A DNA stretch of 64,000 nt, taken from assembly GCA_964030475.1 (NCBI GenBank), contig CAXIPT010000006.1, positions 330,668-394,667 on the forward strand, read 5' to 3'. A program made the position numbers and the translations under genes. Under the pieces are notes generated by a model, which was not told the origin of the DNA, made no database searches, and worked only from the letters and a program-made list of their open reading frames with translations. The stretch comes from Tethya wilhelma. Taxonomy: Eukaryota; Porifera; Demospongiae; Tethyida; Tethyidae. Positions 46,659 through 58,500 of the stretch are shown here, piece after piece. Position 1 is the first letter of the stretch; every line of letters starts with the position of its first letter.

Positions 46659-47349
46659 GTGTCCATGCAGAGAAGCTCGCAGCCTGTAGCTACTTTAGAT
46701 GGTAAGAGATTTGCAACACATCCATCAATGCTGTAACAGCTTTTCTTTTTTTTATGTGGCACAATTTCATTTCATTTTGTTTTCTTTTCACGTGGCATTC
46801 ACACAAATCCATTTCATTTCTCCCTCTCCTCTCATCTCTGTAGGTCGTAGGAAGTCTGCCATCCCTCGTGCCGTCACAACCCTCTCCCCAGAACATGGAC
46901 GTGTCACTCTTGGCACCTTTGTCCGTCGTTCCAGTGTCCCCCCGTCTTCAAAGCTCCTTGAGTCCACCAGCGGAGACACGCCCACCACATCCTCTAGTGC
47001 TCCCCAACCCTCGTCAACTGCTCCTCCTCCTAAAAAGAATGACGTCATCTCAAATGACGCATCTCAAGATGAAACCAGCCGAGAGAGAGAGACTCTGAGG
47101 TCAGCTCCAATCCAGCAGTCTGATCTTGAAGCTGTTTCACTGCCCCAAAATGAGAAGGCTACGAGGTTTGAGTCCCCCTCCCCACGATCTTGTGGCGTGG
47201 GTCAAAGTGGACAAGGCCACATCAAGGAGTGGATAAGACAGACATCAGAGACGGCACTGTCCCCTGAGGCTCTCACTGAGAATGCTCCACCCACCGACTC
47301 CGTCCCTCCACCGAGAGATGTGGCCAGTCCTACTTTTACTGAGAGTAGT

Positions 47350-47392
<43 letters not shown>

Positions 47393-47743
47393 ATTTGCTG
47401 ACACTACCATGATCTTAACTTGGTCTGTTTTGTGCTCCACTTGTGCTTTCAGAGTGACTCTCAAGAATTGGTGGATTCTCTCAAACAAAAGGTTGACTTC
47501 CTTGAGGGCAAACTAAGGAAGGTCAGTTGCTATGGTTACTATTATAATCCCCTAGTGACCTTTTGACCTAAATAATTTGTATACTCGTGTCTTTGTTTGC
47601 TCTAATTATAGGAAACTGAAAGTAATGTTGAACTAAGGATGAAGTTGAGGAAATTGGAGCGTCAGCTTCAAGAGGTTCAGTCAGGGAAGCACCATCATCA
47701 CCACCATCAGAAACACATCACTGTTAAGACTGCAATGATATGA
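46659..47743 (+). CDS. SIPA1L 3' part: Ser/Pro-rich exon and C-terminal leucine zipper
   Basis: Exons 46659-46701 (VSMQRSSQPVATLDG), 46844 to about 47344 (RRKSAIPRAVTTLSPEHGR..., Ser/Pro-rich, basic start), 47453-47521 (SDSQELVDSLKQKV) and 47612-47743 (leucine-rich heptads, KHHHHHHQKH, stop). Family SIPA1L proteins end in such a coiled coil after a disordered region, and the flank of the last exon is fused to a SIPA1L exon 10 remnant at 17.5 kb, which links them. No in-phase donor was found at the end of the long exon: a (GA)n tract at 47352-47390 takes its place. Assignment to the same gene as 10579-14184 is inference. Confidence 0.6.
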
Positions 47744-47999
47744 GGGGTATAGTCTTTGCTATCGTTCATGTCCACAGTATACATAATACCACAATCATGA
47801 GGGGATTGATTGGGGGGTCTGGGGGAAATGAGTATTGTACGTGATGTTAAAGACTTAGTGTTTTTTTGTTTGTTTTTTTGTTTTAATTAATAGCAATAAA
47901 TAATATTATATATTATAATGATGTGTGTGTGAAGTGTGTACAGGAAATAATGAGCAAATTTTACTAAGATTAATAAGATTGTAGAATAATAAAATCAAT

Positions 48000-49086
48000 T
48001 TAATTATTAACGCATACATCAGCAATTTCATTTTCACTTGTTTCACTCCTGGCCCGTTTAGAAGTCCAACCACCTGCTACTAGTAAACGATTGTTGGGGA
48101 GGACAGCTGCTAAACAGTTCCTTCGAGATGTCTTCATGTATCCTATCTCATCCCATGTCTTTGTGGTTGGAGAGTACATCCTAACAGCTGTAGTGGGTTT
48201 GTGTTGTGAATCTCTCCCTCCAACTGATATCAGACGACCATGAATTGCCACATAAGTAGAGTCTAAGAGAGGACCTGTGTGTTCTAGTTCAGTCCAAATG
48301 TCAGTTTTGCTTAATTCTGTAGACTGGATGAGGTCACTGTGTGAACATCTGAACATTCTCTTATCATCGTACACTAAGTAGAGATGTTCCCCACACATCA
48401 CTAGACTATGTAGACGTGATGATGATGATGGTTGATTGGCCACACGGGACCATTTGTGTGATATCAGGTCCATTGTGAGAATCATTGATGAATCTCTTGA
48501 TGTAACTATCAGATGTGTTCCACAGCATACTGTTATTGTCTGTCCTACTTTCTCTGGCATGGGTGGTAATGTCTCCACCCACCTCCTCCTACCATCACTT
48601 TCTTCAATGAAACTGAATAGCTGATTAGTGACCTGCCTATCATCTCGCCTACCTCCAACAGATGTTAGTGTTCCATTGATGATAGCAATGGAGCAGTAAT
48701 ATGTGGGAGTATCTGGAAGCTGACACCAGGTGTCATTAGTTGAATTGTAGGCATACACACATCGAGTTAGCTCTGGTCTGATGTACACAGTGTTACCATT
48801 AACAGCAGCATCTACAGATCTTGCCATGCCACGTGGTGCACTCTTAGCAGCTCTCCAGCTCAGACTGATATTAGAGGGACCCTGAGGGGGAAATAATGAC
48901 CATGAGAAACAAAAATTATTCATAACTTATGCATAATTGAATTTATGTCATACATGAAGAGTCACATGTAGTAAACACATTATGTATGAGTGTACATTGA
49001 TGTATTGTTAGACTTACAATGACTCTTTCAGGATCTGATGAGGTCTTAGTTTGTCCTGATGGAAGAGTGGCACTTGATTGACTCTC
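48000..49086 (-). pseudogene. DCK8: linker and kelch exons only
   Basis: Linker 49018-49086 and kelch 48000-48881 (293 codons plus stop), intact. The upstream side is a run of 49 N (49094-49142) in a microsatellite, so exons 1-5 may exist but be unassembled. Variable loops: ELT, YY, RR, SRD, DDKR and WTSKRARS. Confidence 0.7.
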
Positions 49087-49093
49087 CTGTGTG

Positions 49094-49142
49094 NNNNNNN
49101 NNNNNNNNNNNNNNNNNNNNNNNNNNNNNNNNNNNNNNNNNN
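49094..49142. other. Assembly gap (49 N)
   Basis: Run of N between TGTGTG and a (GA)n tract. To the left is a minus-strand DCK linker, to the right a plus-strand SIPA1L tail. Confidence 1.
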
Positions 49143-49191
<49 letters not shown>

Positions 49192-49251
49192 ATTTGCTGA
49201 CACTATCATGATATTAACTTGGTCTGTTTTGTGCTCCACTTGTGCTTTCAG

Positions 49252-49533
49252 AGTGACTATCAAGAATTGGTGGATTCTCTCAAACAAAAGGTTGACTTCC
49301 ATGAGGGCAAACTAGAGAAGGTCAGTTGCTATGGTTACTATTATAGTCCCCCTAGTGACGTTTGAGCTAAATAATCTGTATACTCATGTCCTTGTTTGCT
49401 CTAATTATAGGAAACTGAAAGTAATGTTGAACTGAGGATGAAATTGGAGCGTCAGCTTCAAGAGGTTCAGTCAGGGAAGCACCATCATCACCACCAGCAG
49501 AAACACATCACTGTTAAGACTGCAATGATATGA
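49252..49533 (+). pseudogene. SIPA1L terminal exon pair, copy 3
   Basis: Exons 49252-49320 and 49411-49533. The last exon is 123 nt, a 9-nt in-frame deletion removing three residues of the heptad region (RMKLRKLER becomes RMKLER). The first exon has SDYQ for SDSQ. No upstream exons. Confidence 0.7.
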
Positions 49534-49776
49534 GGAGCATGGTCTTTGCTATCGTTCATGTCCACAGTATACATAATACCACAATCATGAGGGAATTGAT
49601 TGGGGGGTCTGGGGGAAATGAGTATTGTACGTGATGTTAAAGACTTAGTGTGTTTTTTTGTTTGTTTTAATTAATAACAATAATTATACTTTATTAAAAT
49701 ATGTGTGTGAAGTGTGTACAGGAAATAATAAGCAAATTTTACAAATATTAATAAGATTGTAGGATAATAAAGTCAA

Positions 49777-50658
49777 TTAATTATTAATGCATACATCAGC
49801 AATTTCAAGTTCACTTGTGGCCCATCCAGCAGTAGTGTAACCACCTGCTACTAGTAAACGATTGTTGGGGAGGACAGCTGCTAAACAGTCCCTTCGAGGT
49901 GTCTTCATGTGTCCTATCTCATCCCATGTCTTTGTGGTTGGAGAGTACATCCTAACAGCTGTAGTGAGTTTGTGTTTCGAATCTTGCCCTCCAACTGATA
50001 TCAGACGACCATGAATTGCCACATAAGTAGAGTATGAGAGAAGACCTGTGTGTTCTAGTTCAGTCCAAGTTTCAGTTTTGCTTGATTCTGTAGACTGGAT
50101 GAGGTCACTGGTTGAATATCTGAACATTCTCGTGTCATTGTACACTAAGTAGAGATGTTCCCCACACATCACTAGACTATGTAGACCTGATGATGATGAT
50201 GATGGTTGATTGGCCACATGGGACCATTTGTGTGATGTCAGGTCCATTGTGAGAATCATTGATGAAGTATATGATGCAACTATCAGATGTGTTCCACAGC
50301 ATACTGTTCTTGTCTCTCTCACTTTCTCTGGCATGGGTGGTAATGTCTCCACCCACTTCCTCCTACCATCACTTTGTTCAATGAGACTGAATAGCTGATT
50401 AGTGACCTGCCCATCTCGCCAACCTCCAACAGATGTTAGTGTTCCATTGATGACAACAATAGAGCACACTAATGTGGGAGTATCAGTATTGGGAAGCTGA
50501 CACCAGGTGTTGTTAGTTGAATTGTAGGCATACACACATTGAGTGTTAGCTGGTCTGATGTACACAGTGTTACCATTAACAGCAGCATCTACATATCTTG
50601 ACATGCCACGTGGTGCCCTCTTAGCAGCTCTCCAACTCAGACTGATATTAGAGGGACC
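49777..50658 (-). pseudogene. DCK9: kelch exon only
   Basis: Intact 293-codon kelch exon with acceptor CCCTCAG. The upstream intron is interrupted by a MITE at 50759 that ends at an N (51127), after which the first 48 bases of another kelch exon appear. Loops: ANT, LV (with an extra Asp-Thr), WR, NDTR and YTTAGW. Confidence 0.7.
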
Positions 50659-50758
50659 CTGAGGGGGAAAATAATGACCATGTGAAACAATAATTATTTG
50701 TAACTTATTCATAATTCAATTCATGTTATGCATGAAGAGTCACATGTAGTTAATTATA

Positions 50759-51126
50759 CAAGTAGTAAAAATTTTAAAAAAATAAGTAGTGTAGGAATGG
50801 GCAGTGCGGTAAAAAGTATTGGAACAAGGCATGTCTCAATTTCGGCACATGACTACTTCATTTTTGTTCTTGATCCCTAAATGCAAAGATTTGTACTACT
50901 AGTATACCAATAATACCATAGCTTATATTGTTGCATTGGTTATCAGTTGGCTAAGCAGTGGAGTAAACCATATAGCAAGATAGGCAACTAAAACTGGACT
51001 GCCGGCCAAGAGTTGGGCATAAAAAATGAAGTAGTCATGTGCCGAAATTGAGACATGCCTTGTTCCAATACTTTTTACCGCACTGCCCATTCCTACACTA
51101 CTTATTTTTTTGAAATTTTTACTACT
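50759..51126. mobile_element. CAAGTAGTAAAAATTTC MITE, copy 4
   Basis: Long TIRs. Left flank is TTATA; the right end is cut by the N at 51127. Confidence 0.85.
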
Positions 51127-51127
51127 N

Positions 51128-51380
51128 TGGTGCACTCTTAGCAGCTCTCCAGCTCAGACTGATATTAGAGGGACCCTGAGGGGGAAAATAATGACCATGT
51201 GAAACAATAATTATTCATTACTTATTCATAATTCAATTCATGTCATGCATGAAGAGTCACATGTAGTAAACACATTATGTATGAGTGTACATTGATGTAT
51301 TGTTAGACTTACAATGACTCTTTCAGGATCTAATGAGGTCTTAGTTTGTCCTGATGGAAGAGTGGCACTTGATTGACTCT

Positions 51381-51455
<75 letters not shown>

Positions 51456-54165
51456 GTGTGTGTGTGACATGCATACTACAAAATTTAACTTACAAGAATT
51501 TTCTCATATTTCTCTACTGTTTTCTTTGCTCCCTCTAGATTCATCTTGTCTTCATTTTTCTTATCTTTTGTTTCTCTTAGTTTCAGTTGTAATTGCATGA
51601 CTTCAATCTTTAGTGAGAGTAGCTGCTGCTCTTTTGCGTCATCATCTTTCATTTCTTCAGCTGAGGGTTGCTCTGATTTGGAGTCCAACTCCTTTCGTAA
51701 CTTTTCCATCTCTTTTTCTTGTGCAGCAATCTTCTCTGAAAGTCGACTGATCTCTTTCTCCCTGTCGGTCAGTTCTTGAGTGTACGACTGGATCTCTTCT
51801 TTCTTCTTGCTTGCCTCCTCCATAGCAACATCTCGTTGAATCTATATATAAGAGTAACAAACCATCATGTATGTCAGAATATGTAACATTGACTAGCAGA
51901 ATTAATTATATTACCTCAACTTCTTTCAAGTACTTTTCATGTGACACAGATGCAGCACTTTGTTCCATTAATTTCCTGTTCATCTCTTCTTGTTGTTCAT
52001 CAAATGACTCTCTCAATTTCTTCACTACTGTTTCCAGCTCAAGCACTCGATCAGACTTAGCACTCAACTCTTTCATCATCCTGGTTAGCTCTGCTTCTTT
52101 ATCCTTGAGCTGTTTCTTGGTGGAGTCAAGTTCTGTCTGTTTCAAAGCTAGTTGCTGTTCAAGAGTTTTGATCTGTTCAGTCTTCTCTTTCAGTAGCTTG
52201 TCTAGCAGTTGAATCTCGTCTTCTTTTGCTGATAGTTTCATCTTCTCAAACATTTTGAACTCTCTCTGTCGTTGTTCAAGTTGCATCTTCAAAAATTCTG
52301 TTTCATCTGTGAGTGACTTGACCCTGTGTTGGAGCAGTGGTACTTCTTCTGAAACCTCCTTCTCCAATTTTTGAATCGTAGCAGTTTGAATTTTCTTACT
52401 ATCTTCTAATTCTCTTGTTTTCTCTGAGAGCTTTTGTTCACTCTCCATGAGCTTAGAGGAGGCACTGTCTTTAGCAGGAGGCACAGCTAAATGAAATACT
52501 TCTAGCAAACCTGCAAATTAATGCGTGAATTAGTAAGAACAGGAAAATGTCCATAATATTATACGTGAATAATAATACACCTTACCATATTTCTCAGCTA
52601 AACTCTTAGCAAGGTTTCTCATTCCAATATTGACCAGGGCTGGGATTAGTTTGGTCCAAGTAGGCTTCTCCAGCTGTCCCCACTGAATCAGCATCTCCAA
52701 TCGACACTTCTCCACTGTCCTACGGTCTTCACGAATGGCCAACAGTTGGTGTGTAGGTATCTCCAGCTGAACACCTAGTTCAAACCATGTAATGACTTCA
52801 TCTAGCTCCACTTGAAGATTTGCTAACTCAGCACTATCAGCACCACCTACAAAAATGTGGTATGGAATTGTCAATGGCATTGTATACAGTTTGCACTGCG
52901 TACATACATGTTCTAATAATTATACATCAGCATACTGTGACACACATACATTCGTTGCTAGGAGCTTGAGAGGTAGAATCATTCTGAGAATCAGAGAAGG
53001 TGTTGGTGACTTCCTGAGGTGTACTATGCACCATGGCTTGATCACCTGCAGATTATCACAAAGACATGCCACAACTATTCATGGTCTCTCTTGTATACAC
53101 TCTGCAACCAATACCACCACAATGGGAGTAGTAGGGAAAGACAAGGAAATTTTAATTATGAGTACATGTTTGTAAGTCCAATGTTTTTTTGTGTAATTCT
53201 ATTGTAGACATTATCCATCATGCATCTAACTCTCATGCAGTTAGTGTTATCTTAAATCTCTCTCACTTGGCATTGTGCGTTTAGTATACAAGGACAATAC
53301 TGAGATCTAGAGTGTATCATGTAATTGATAAGTGGTAAGATGTATTATGGTGGCAGGTCACTGGGGTATGCTCTAATGTTTGTGTAGCAAAATTATTGAC
53401 ATGCACTATATATAGCTGTATGTGCCACTGATAATCATGCTGCAAGTATACAGACACATACACAGTTAGTCTTGTGAGCCAGACGTACGAGAGGGGGAAA
53501 AAAGATGTCTAGTAAAAGTGGTCTAGTTTTGTTTGCAATCGCGGAATGTTGTAACCTCCAATCATATTTCAGTATTTCGTAATTTCGAACTAAATGAGGT
53601 AAAATTTCCCGCCAAAATTGAAACCAACTAACCAGATCGTTCTTGTCATGTGAGACCGTATAGTATTGTATAGTCATAGTCTAAGAAAAGTCCACAGGCC
53701 ACTTTTACTAGACGTCCTTTCCCCCCTCTCAGACGTGTCTGGCCCACTAGACTAATACACATGTTATACACTCACCCCTCATATCAGCAGCACTAGGGGG
53801 TGGCTTGGTGAACATGGCATTGGTGAAATCAAGTGTTTTGCTTCGTTTCCATCTCTCAAACATAAAGTTGCAGTTTGCGGCATTAACTACTTCTGGCCAT
53901 CCTACAGCTGGGGACATCAGGTAAACTTTCACCTCAACAGCTACCTGGAGCTGCTCCATAGAAGGAGCTGATTGTGAAGATTGGGGCTCATTTGACGATT
54001 TGCTTTCTTTCACAAAAAGATCGGCAATTACTGACGAAAGTTCTTTTTGAACATCTTCTTTTCTGGTCAAGAATTCCTTTAGTGAAGATTTCGATGCAAA
54101 CTTGGCAAGAAACAAAGCTACTTGTTCGTAGTAGAAAGTTTCAACTGAATAGACTCCATGCTTGC
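51128..54165 (-). pseudogene. DCK10: exons 1 (3' part) to linker, kelch truncated
   Basis: Exon 1 3' part 53776-54165 (cut by N at 54166), exon 2 52950-53045, Death 52586-52846, coil 1 51915-52510, coil 2 51494-51841, linker 51313-51381 and kelch start 51128-51175 (cut by N at 51127). All splice borders and phases agree. The Death domain is the second subtype (VITWFELGVQLEIPTHQ). Both ends stop exactly at N, so this may be a complete gene broken by assembly; DCK9 could supply its kelch exon. Confidence 0.75.
53466..53755. mobile_element. TTAGTCTAGTGGGCCAGACG MITE in DCK10 intron 1
   Basis: Inverted ends TTAGTCTTGTGAGCCAGACG and CGTGTCTGGCCCACTAGACTAA (shown in part as TGGCCCACTAGACTAA). About 290 bp, 20 bases from the exon 1 donor. 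Same insertion site class as in DCK2 and DCK11. Confidence 0.8.
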
Positions 54166-54166
54166 N

Positions 54167-54722
54167 CAAGACAAGAGAGAGGTTGAGAGATTTGACTTCA
54201 GTAACAGAGAATCTCTTCACTATGTTCTACACACTACGTACTTAACAAGCAAACCTTCAACTTTTAGGAATATACTAATGATATATACATGGTGTGTACA
54301 TTGGTTTCGAAGAATTTTGCCAGTACACACTTACTATGCCACACAAGTAGTTGAAAAACACTCACTGATATGTTTGGGCCACTTAAACTTTACAAGAAAA
54401 ACACAGAGAGGAATGTAAGAGAGAGAGCTAAGAACAGTGTTTGCTCTAAAGGGTGTGTTTAGGAGTCCATGGACCACTAAACTCTTTTAGGGACTCCCAA
54501 AAATTTATAGCTGACAAACCAACTGGGTTGAAATTTTGTACAAGTGTACCCTTGAATTGTGATTAATGTTATAAAGATGGCATTATAAAAAGCATAAAAT
54601 GGTGGACACCCTACTAAAATTTCTAGAGCAAACACTGGTTAAGAAGTAGGTATTTTGCTGCAGCCATTTACTTAATGCTAGCAGTTCTTCAATGACCATA
54701 ATTAGTGTGTGTGTGTATGTAT

Positions 54723-54753
<31 letters not shown>

Positions 54754-54810
54754 ATTTTGCTATACAACACTAAGATGATCGAAACAATTCTGTGCTCCAC
54801 TTGTGCTTAG
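54167..54810. other. Spacer after the N join, no gene seen
   Basis: Sequence unrelated to the DCK exon 1 that should continue here. Contains TG repeats at about 54706-54752. Confidence 0.5.
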
Positions 54811-55008
54811 CCTATAGTGGGAAAGTTTCACCGTGACAAACTTTCACGGATGGCTCTCTAGTCAAACATTTTTGTGGTTTAACTTTTGCAGATAAGCTGT
54901 GTGTGCCCATACGTATATACATTATGGAAAATTTCGCATTCACGGATGGATTGTGATCAGCGAAAATTGTGCAAGTTAAATCCAGCGAAACTTTCCCGCT
55001 ATACAGTA
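54811..55008. mobile_element. MITE (TATAGCGGGAAA family)
   Basis: CCTATAGTGGGAAAGTTTC at left faces GAAACTTTCCCGCTATACAG at right. About 198 bp, inserted in the flank of SIPA1L terminal copy 4. Confidence 0.7.
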
Positions 55009-55066
55009 TGTGATCATTTTCTTTTATATAGAGTGACTGAGTTTTGTGCTCCACTTGTGCTTTCAG

Positions 55067-55347
55067 AGTGACTCTCAAGAATTGGTGGATTCTCTCAAAC
55101 AAAAGGTTGACCTCCTTGAGGGCAAACTAGAGAAGGTCAGTTGCTATGGTTACTATTATAGTCCCCCTAGTGACCTTTGACCTAAATAATCTGTATACTC
55201 ATGTCTTTGTTTGCTCTAATTATAGGAAACTGAAAGTAATGTTGAACTGAGAGGAAATTGGAGCGTCAGCTTCAAGAGGTTCAGTCAGGGAAGCACCATC
55301 ATCACCACCAGCAGAAACACATCACTGTTAAGACTGCAATGATATGA
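55067..55347 (+). pseudogene. SIPA1L terminal exon pair, copy 4 (frameshifted)
   Basis: Exons 55067-55135 and 55226-55347. The last exon has a 10-nt deletion (CTGAGAGGAAATTGG), giving 122 nt and a frameshift that replaces the zipper with RGNWSVSFKRF... Clear pseudogene. Confidence 0.85.
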
Positions 55348-55562
55348 GCGGCATAGTCTTTGCTATCATTAATTCATGTCCAGAGTATACATAAATGAAC
55401 AAGGGGATATATTGGGGGGTCTGGGAGCAAATGAGTATTATCTGGCTTATGTATAAGACTTAGTGTGTTTTTGTCAATTTTTAATAATAATTACATGTAT
55501 TACAGTGTGTAAAAAAATATAAAACAAAGATTATAAACATAAAGATTGTTAATGATAAATAA

Positions 55563-58500
55563 TTATTGCCTATTAGTGCATACATCAGCAATTTCAACAT
55601 TACTTGTTTCACGTCTACCCCATCTAGTCCAACCACCTGCTATTAGTAAATGATTGTTGGGGAGGACAACTGCTAAACAGTCCCATCGAGGTGTCTGCAT
55701 GTGTCCTATTTCATCCCATGTCTTTGTGGTTGGAGAGTACATCCTAACAGCTGTAGTGAGTTTGCCTTGTGAATCTCTCCCTCCAACTGATATCAGACGA
55801 CCATGAATTGCCACATAAGTAGACCGTGAGAGAAGACCAGTGTGTTCTAGTTCAGTCCAAGTTTCAGTTTTGCTTGATTCTGTAGACTGGATGAGGTAAC
55901 TGGTTGAACATTTGAATATTGTCTTATCATCAGTGTATATTAAGTAGAGATGTTCCCCACTCATCACTAGACTACGTAGACCTGATGATGATGGTTGATT
56001 GGCCACACGGGACCATTTGTGTGATGTCAGGTCCATTGTGAGAATCATTGATGAATATGCAACTATCAGATGTGTTCCACAGCATACTGTTCTTGTCCGT
56101 CCTACTTTCTCTGGCATGGGTGGTAATGTCTCCACCCACCTCCTCCTACCATCACTTTCTTCAATGAGACTGAATAGCTGATTAGTGCCCTGCCCATCTC
56201 GTATACCTCCAACAGATGTTAGTGTTCCATTGATGACAGCAATAGAGCAGTATATTGTGGGTGTATCGGGAAGCTGACACCAGGTGTCGTTAGTTGAATT
56301 GTAAGCATACACACATTGATCTCCATATGGTCTGATGTACACAGTGTCACCATCAACAGCAGCATCCACATCTCTTGACATGGTACATGGTGCACTCTTA
56401 GCAGCTCTCCAGCTCAGACTGATATTAGAGGGACCCTGAGGGGGAAATAATGACCATGTGGAACAATAATATTATTCATAACTTATTTTATGCATATTTC
56501 AATTCATGTCATGCATGAAGAGTCACATGTAGTAAACACATTATGTATGAGTGTACATTGATGTAGTGTTAGACTTACAATGACTCTTTCAGGATCTAAT
56601 AAGGTCTTAGTTTGTCCTGATGGAAGAGTGGCACTTGATTGACTCTCCTGTGTGTGTGTGTGTGTGTGTGAGTGTGTGTATGTGTGTGTGTGAAACCCAC
56701 ATGTGGTGTGTGATCTCCAGTTGGACTTGAAGATTCCATGATCTTGACATAATTCACAGGGATGTCACCTTGTCTACCATCACTGTCCATCCCATACCAC
56801 CAGTCAGTGGACCATTTCTGAGTCACTTGTAAGATATCTCCCTCTTTGAAACTGAGCTCCTGCTCACTACGACCAGTGAAGGAGTACAATGCTACAACCT
56901 TTATCATTGAGGCTGTAAAGAACAACAGACTGAGATAACAACAGCCCAGATTCATGAATTTTAACACTTTTGTTTTTTGTTTTTGCTTTTACCTTTCTCA
57001 TTGCCAGGATGAGGCACTACCTCTTGTGGTGTAGAAGTAGGGCCAGTCTGATCATTGGAAGTTGGCTGTATAATAATGTAATGATATTTCTCATTATGGT
57101 ATATGGTAACTTGATAACATGACGCCAAATTCAAACATTGAAAATTAAACAGAATAGAAAACTAAATCAGATGCTTTAAAAGAAAAAGTAGTGAGTTTAA
57201 TTTCTGTCGGCAAAGTCTACAAGTACACCGTGGTAACCATGTTTCTAACAGTACAATGAGTAAGTTCCTTGAACTGATTCACTTACCACTATGCTTTGAG
57301 TCGAATCCTTAACATCATGTTCACCAACTGAACTTTGACTGTTCTCTGTATTGGTGGGCTTCATCTGCGAATAAGTAATTGTCGTACATTTATTTTGTGT
57401 ATCAGTAAAATAACTTACCTGTAATTTCTCGTATTTCTCTACTATTTTCTTTGCTCCCTCTAGGTTTATCCTATTTTGTTCCTTTTTATCTCTTGCTTCT
57501 CTTTGCTTCAGCTTTAATTGTATAACTCCCACCTTTAGGGTGAGTAGCTGCTGCTCTTTTGCATCATCTTCTTTCATTTCTTCAGCTGAGAGTTGCTCTA
57601 ATCTACGATGATTGGAGTCCAACTCCTCTCGTAATTTTTTCATCTCTCTTTCTTGTGTAGCAATCTTTTTTGAAAGTCGACTGATTTCTTTCTCCCTGTC
57701 TGTCAGTTCTTGAGTGTACAACTGTATCTCTTCTTTCTTCTTTCTTGCCTCCTCCATAGCAATATCTCGCTGAATCTATAAGAGTAACAAACCATCATGA
57801 ATGTCAGTACATGGAACATTGACTAGCAGAATTTATAATAAGATCCATTAATGTCAGCACAGTCATGCAAGTAACATGTATCGTCTTGTTTTACTTACCT
57901 TAACTTCTTTCAGATACTCTTCATGTGACACAGATGCAGCACTTTGTTCCATCAATTTTCTGTTCATCTCTTCTTGTTGTTCATTAAATGATTGTCTCAA
58001 TTTCTTCACTTCTGTTTCCAGCTCAAACACTCGATCAGACTTGGCACTCAACTCTTTCATCATTCTGGCTAGCTCTGTTTCTTTATCCTTGAGCTGTTTC
58101 TTGGTGGAATCAAGTTCCTTTACTTTCTGAGCCAGTTGAACTTCAAGAGATTTGATCTGTTCAGTTTTCTCCTCCAGCAAATTCTCTACTAGTTGTAGTT
58201 CATCTTTTTTTGCTGTCTGTTTCATTTTCTGGAACATTTTCAATTCTTCATTTCGACGTTCGAGTTGAAATTGTAGAAATTCTGTTTCTTCCTTTAACAT
58301 TTTGACTTTGTGTTGGAGCAGTGGTACTTCTTTTGAAATCTCCTTTTCCAATTTTTGACTCGATGCACTTTGAAGCTGTTTTGTTTGCTCTAATTCTCTT
58401 GTTTTCTCTGAGAGCTTTTGTTCACTCTCCATGAGCTTAGAGGAGGCACTGTCTTTAGCAGGAGGCACAGCTAAATGAAATGCTTCTAGCAAACCTGCAA

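Noticed and set aside
46844..47098. Possible separate Ser/Pro-rich gene
   Set aside because: The splice context and following zipper exons favour one SIPA1L 3' part over a stand-alone gene.
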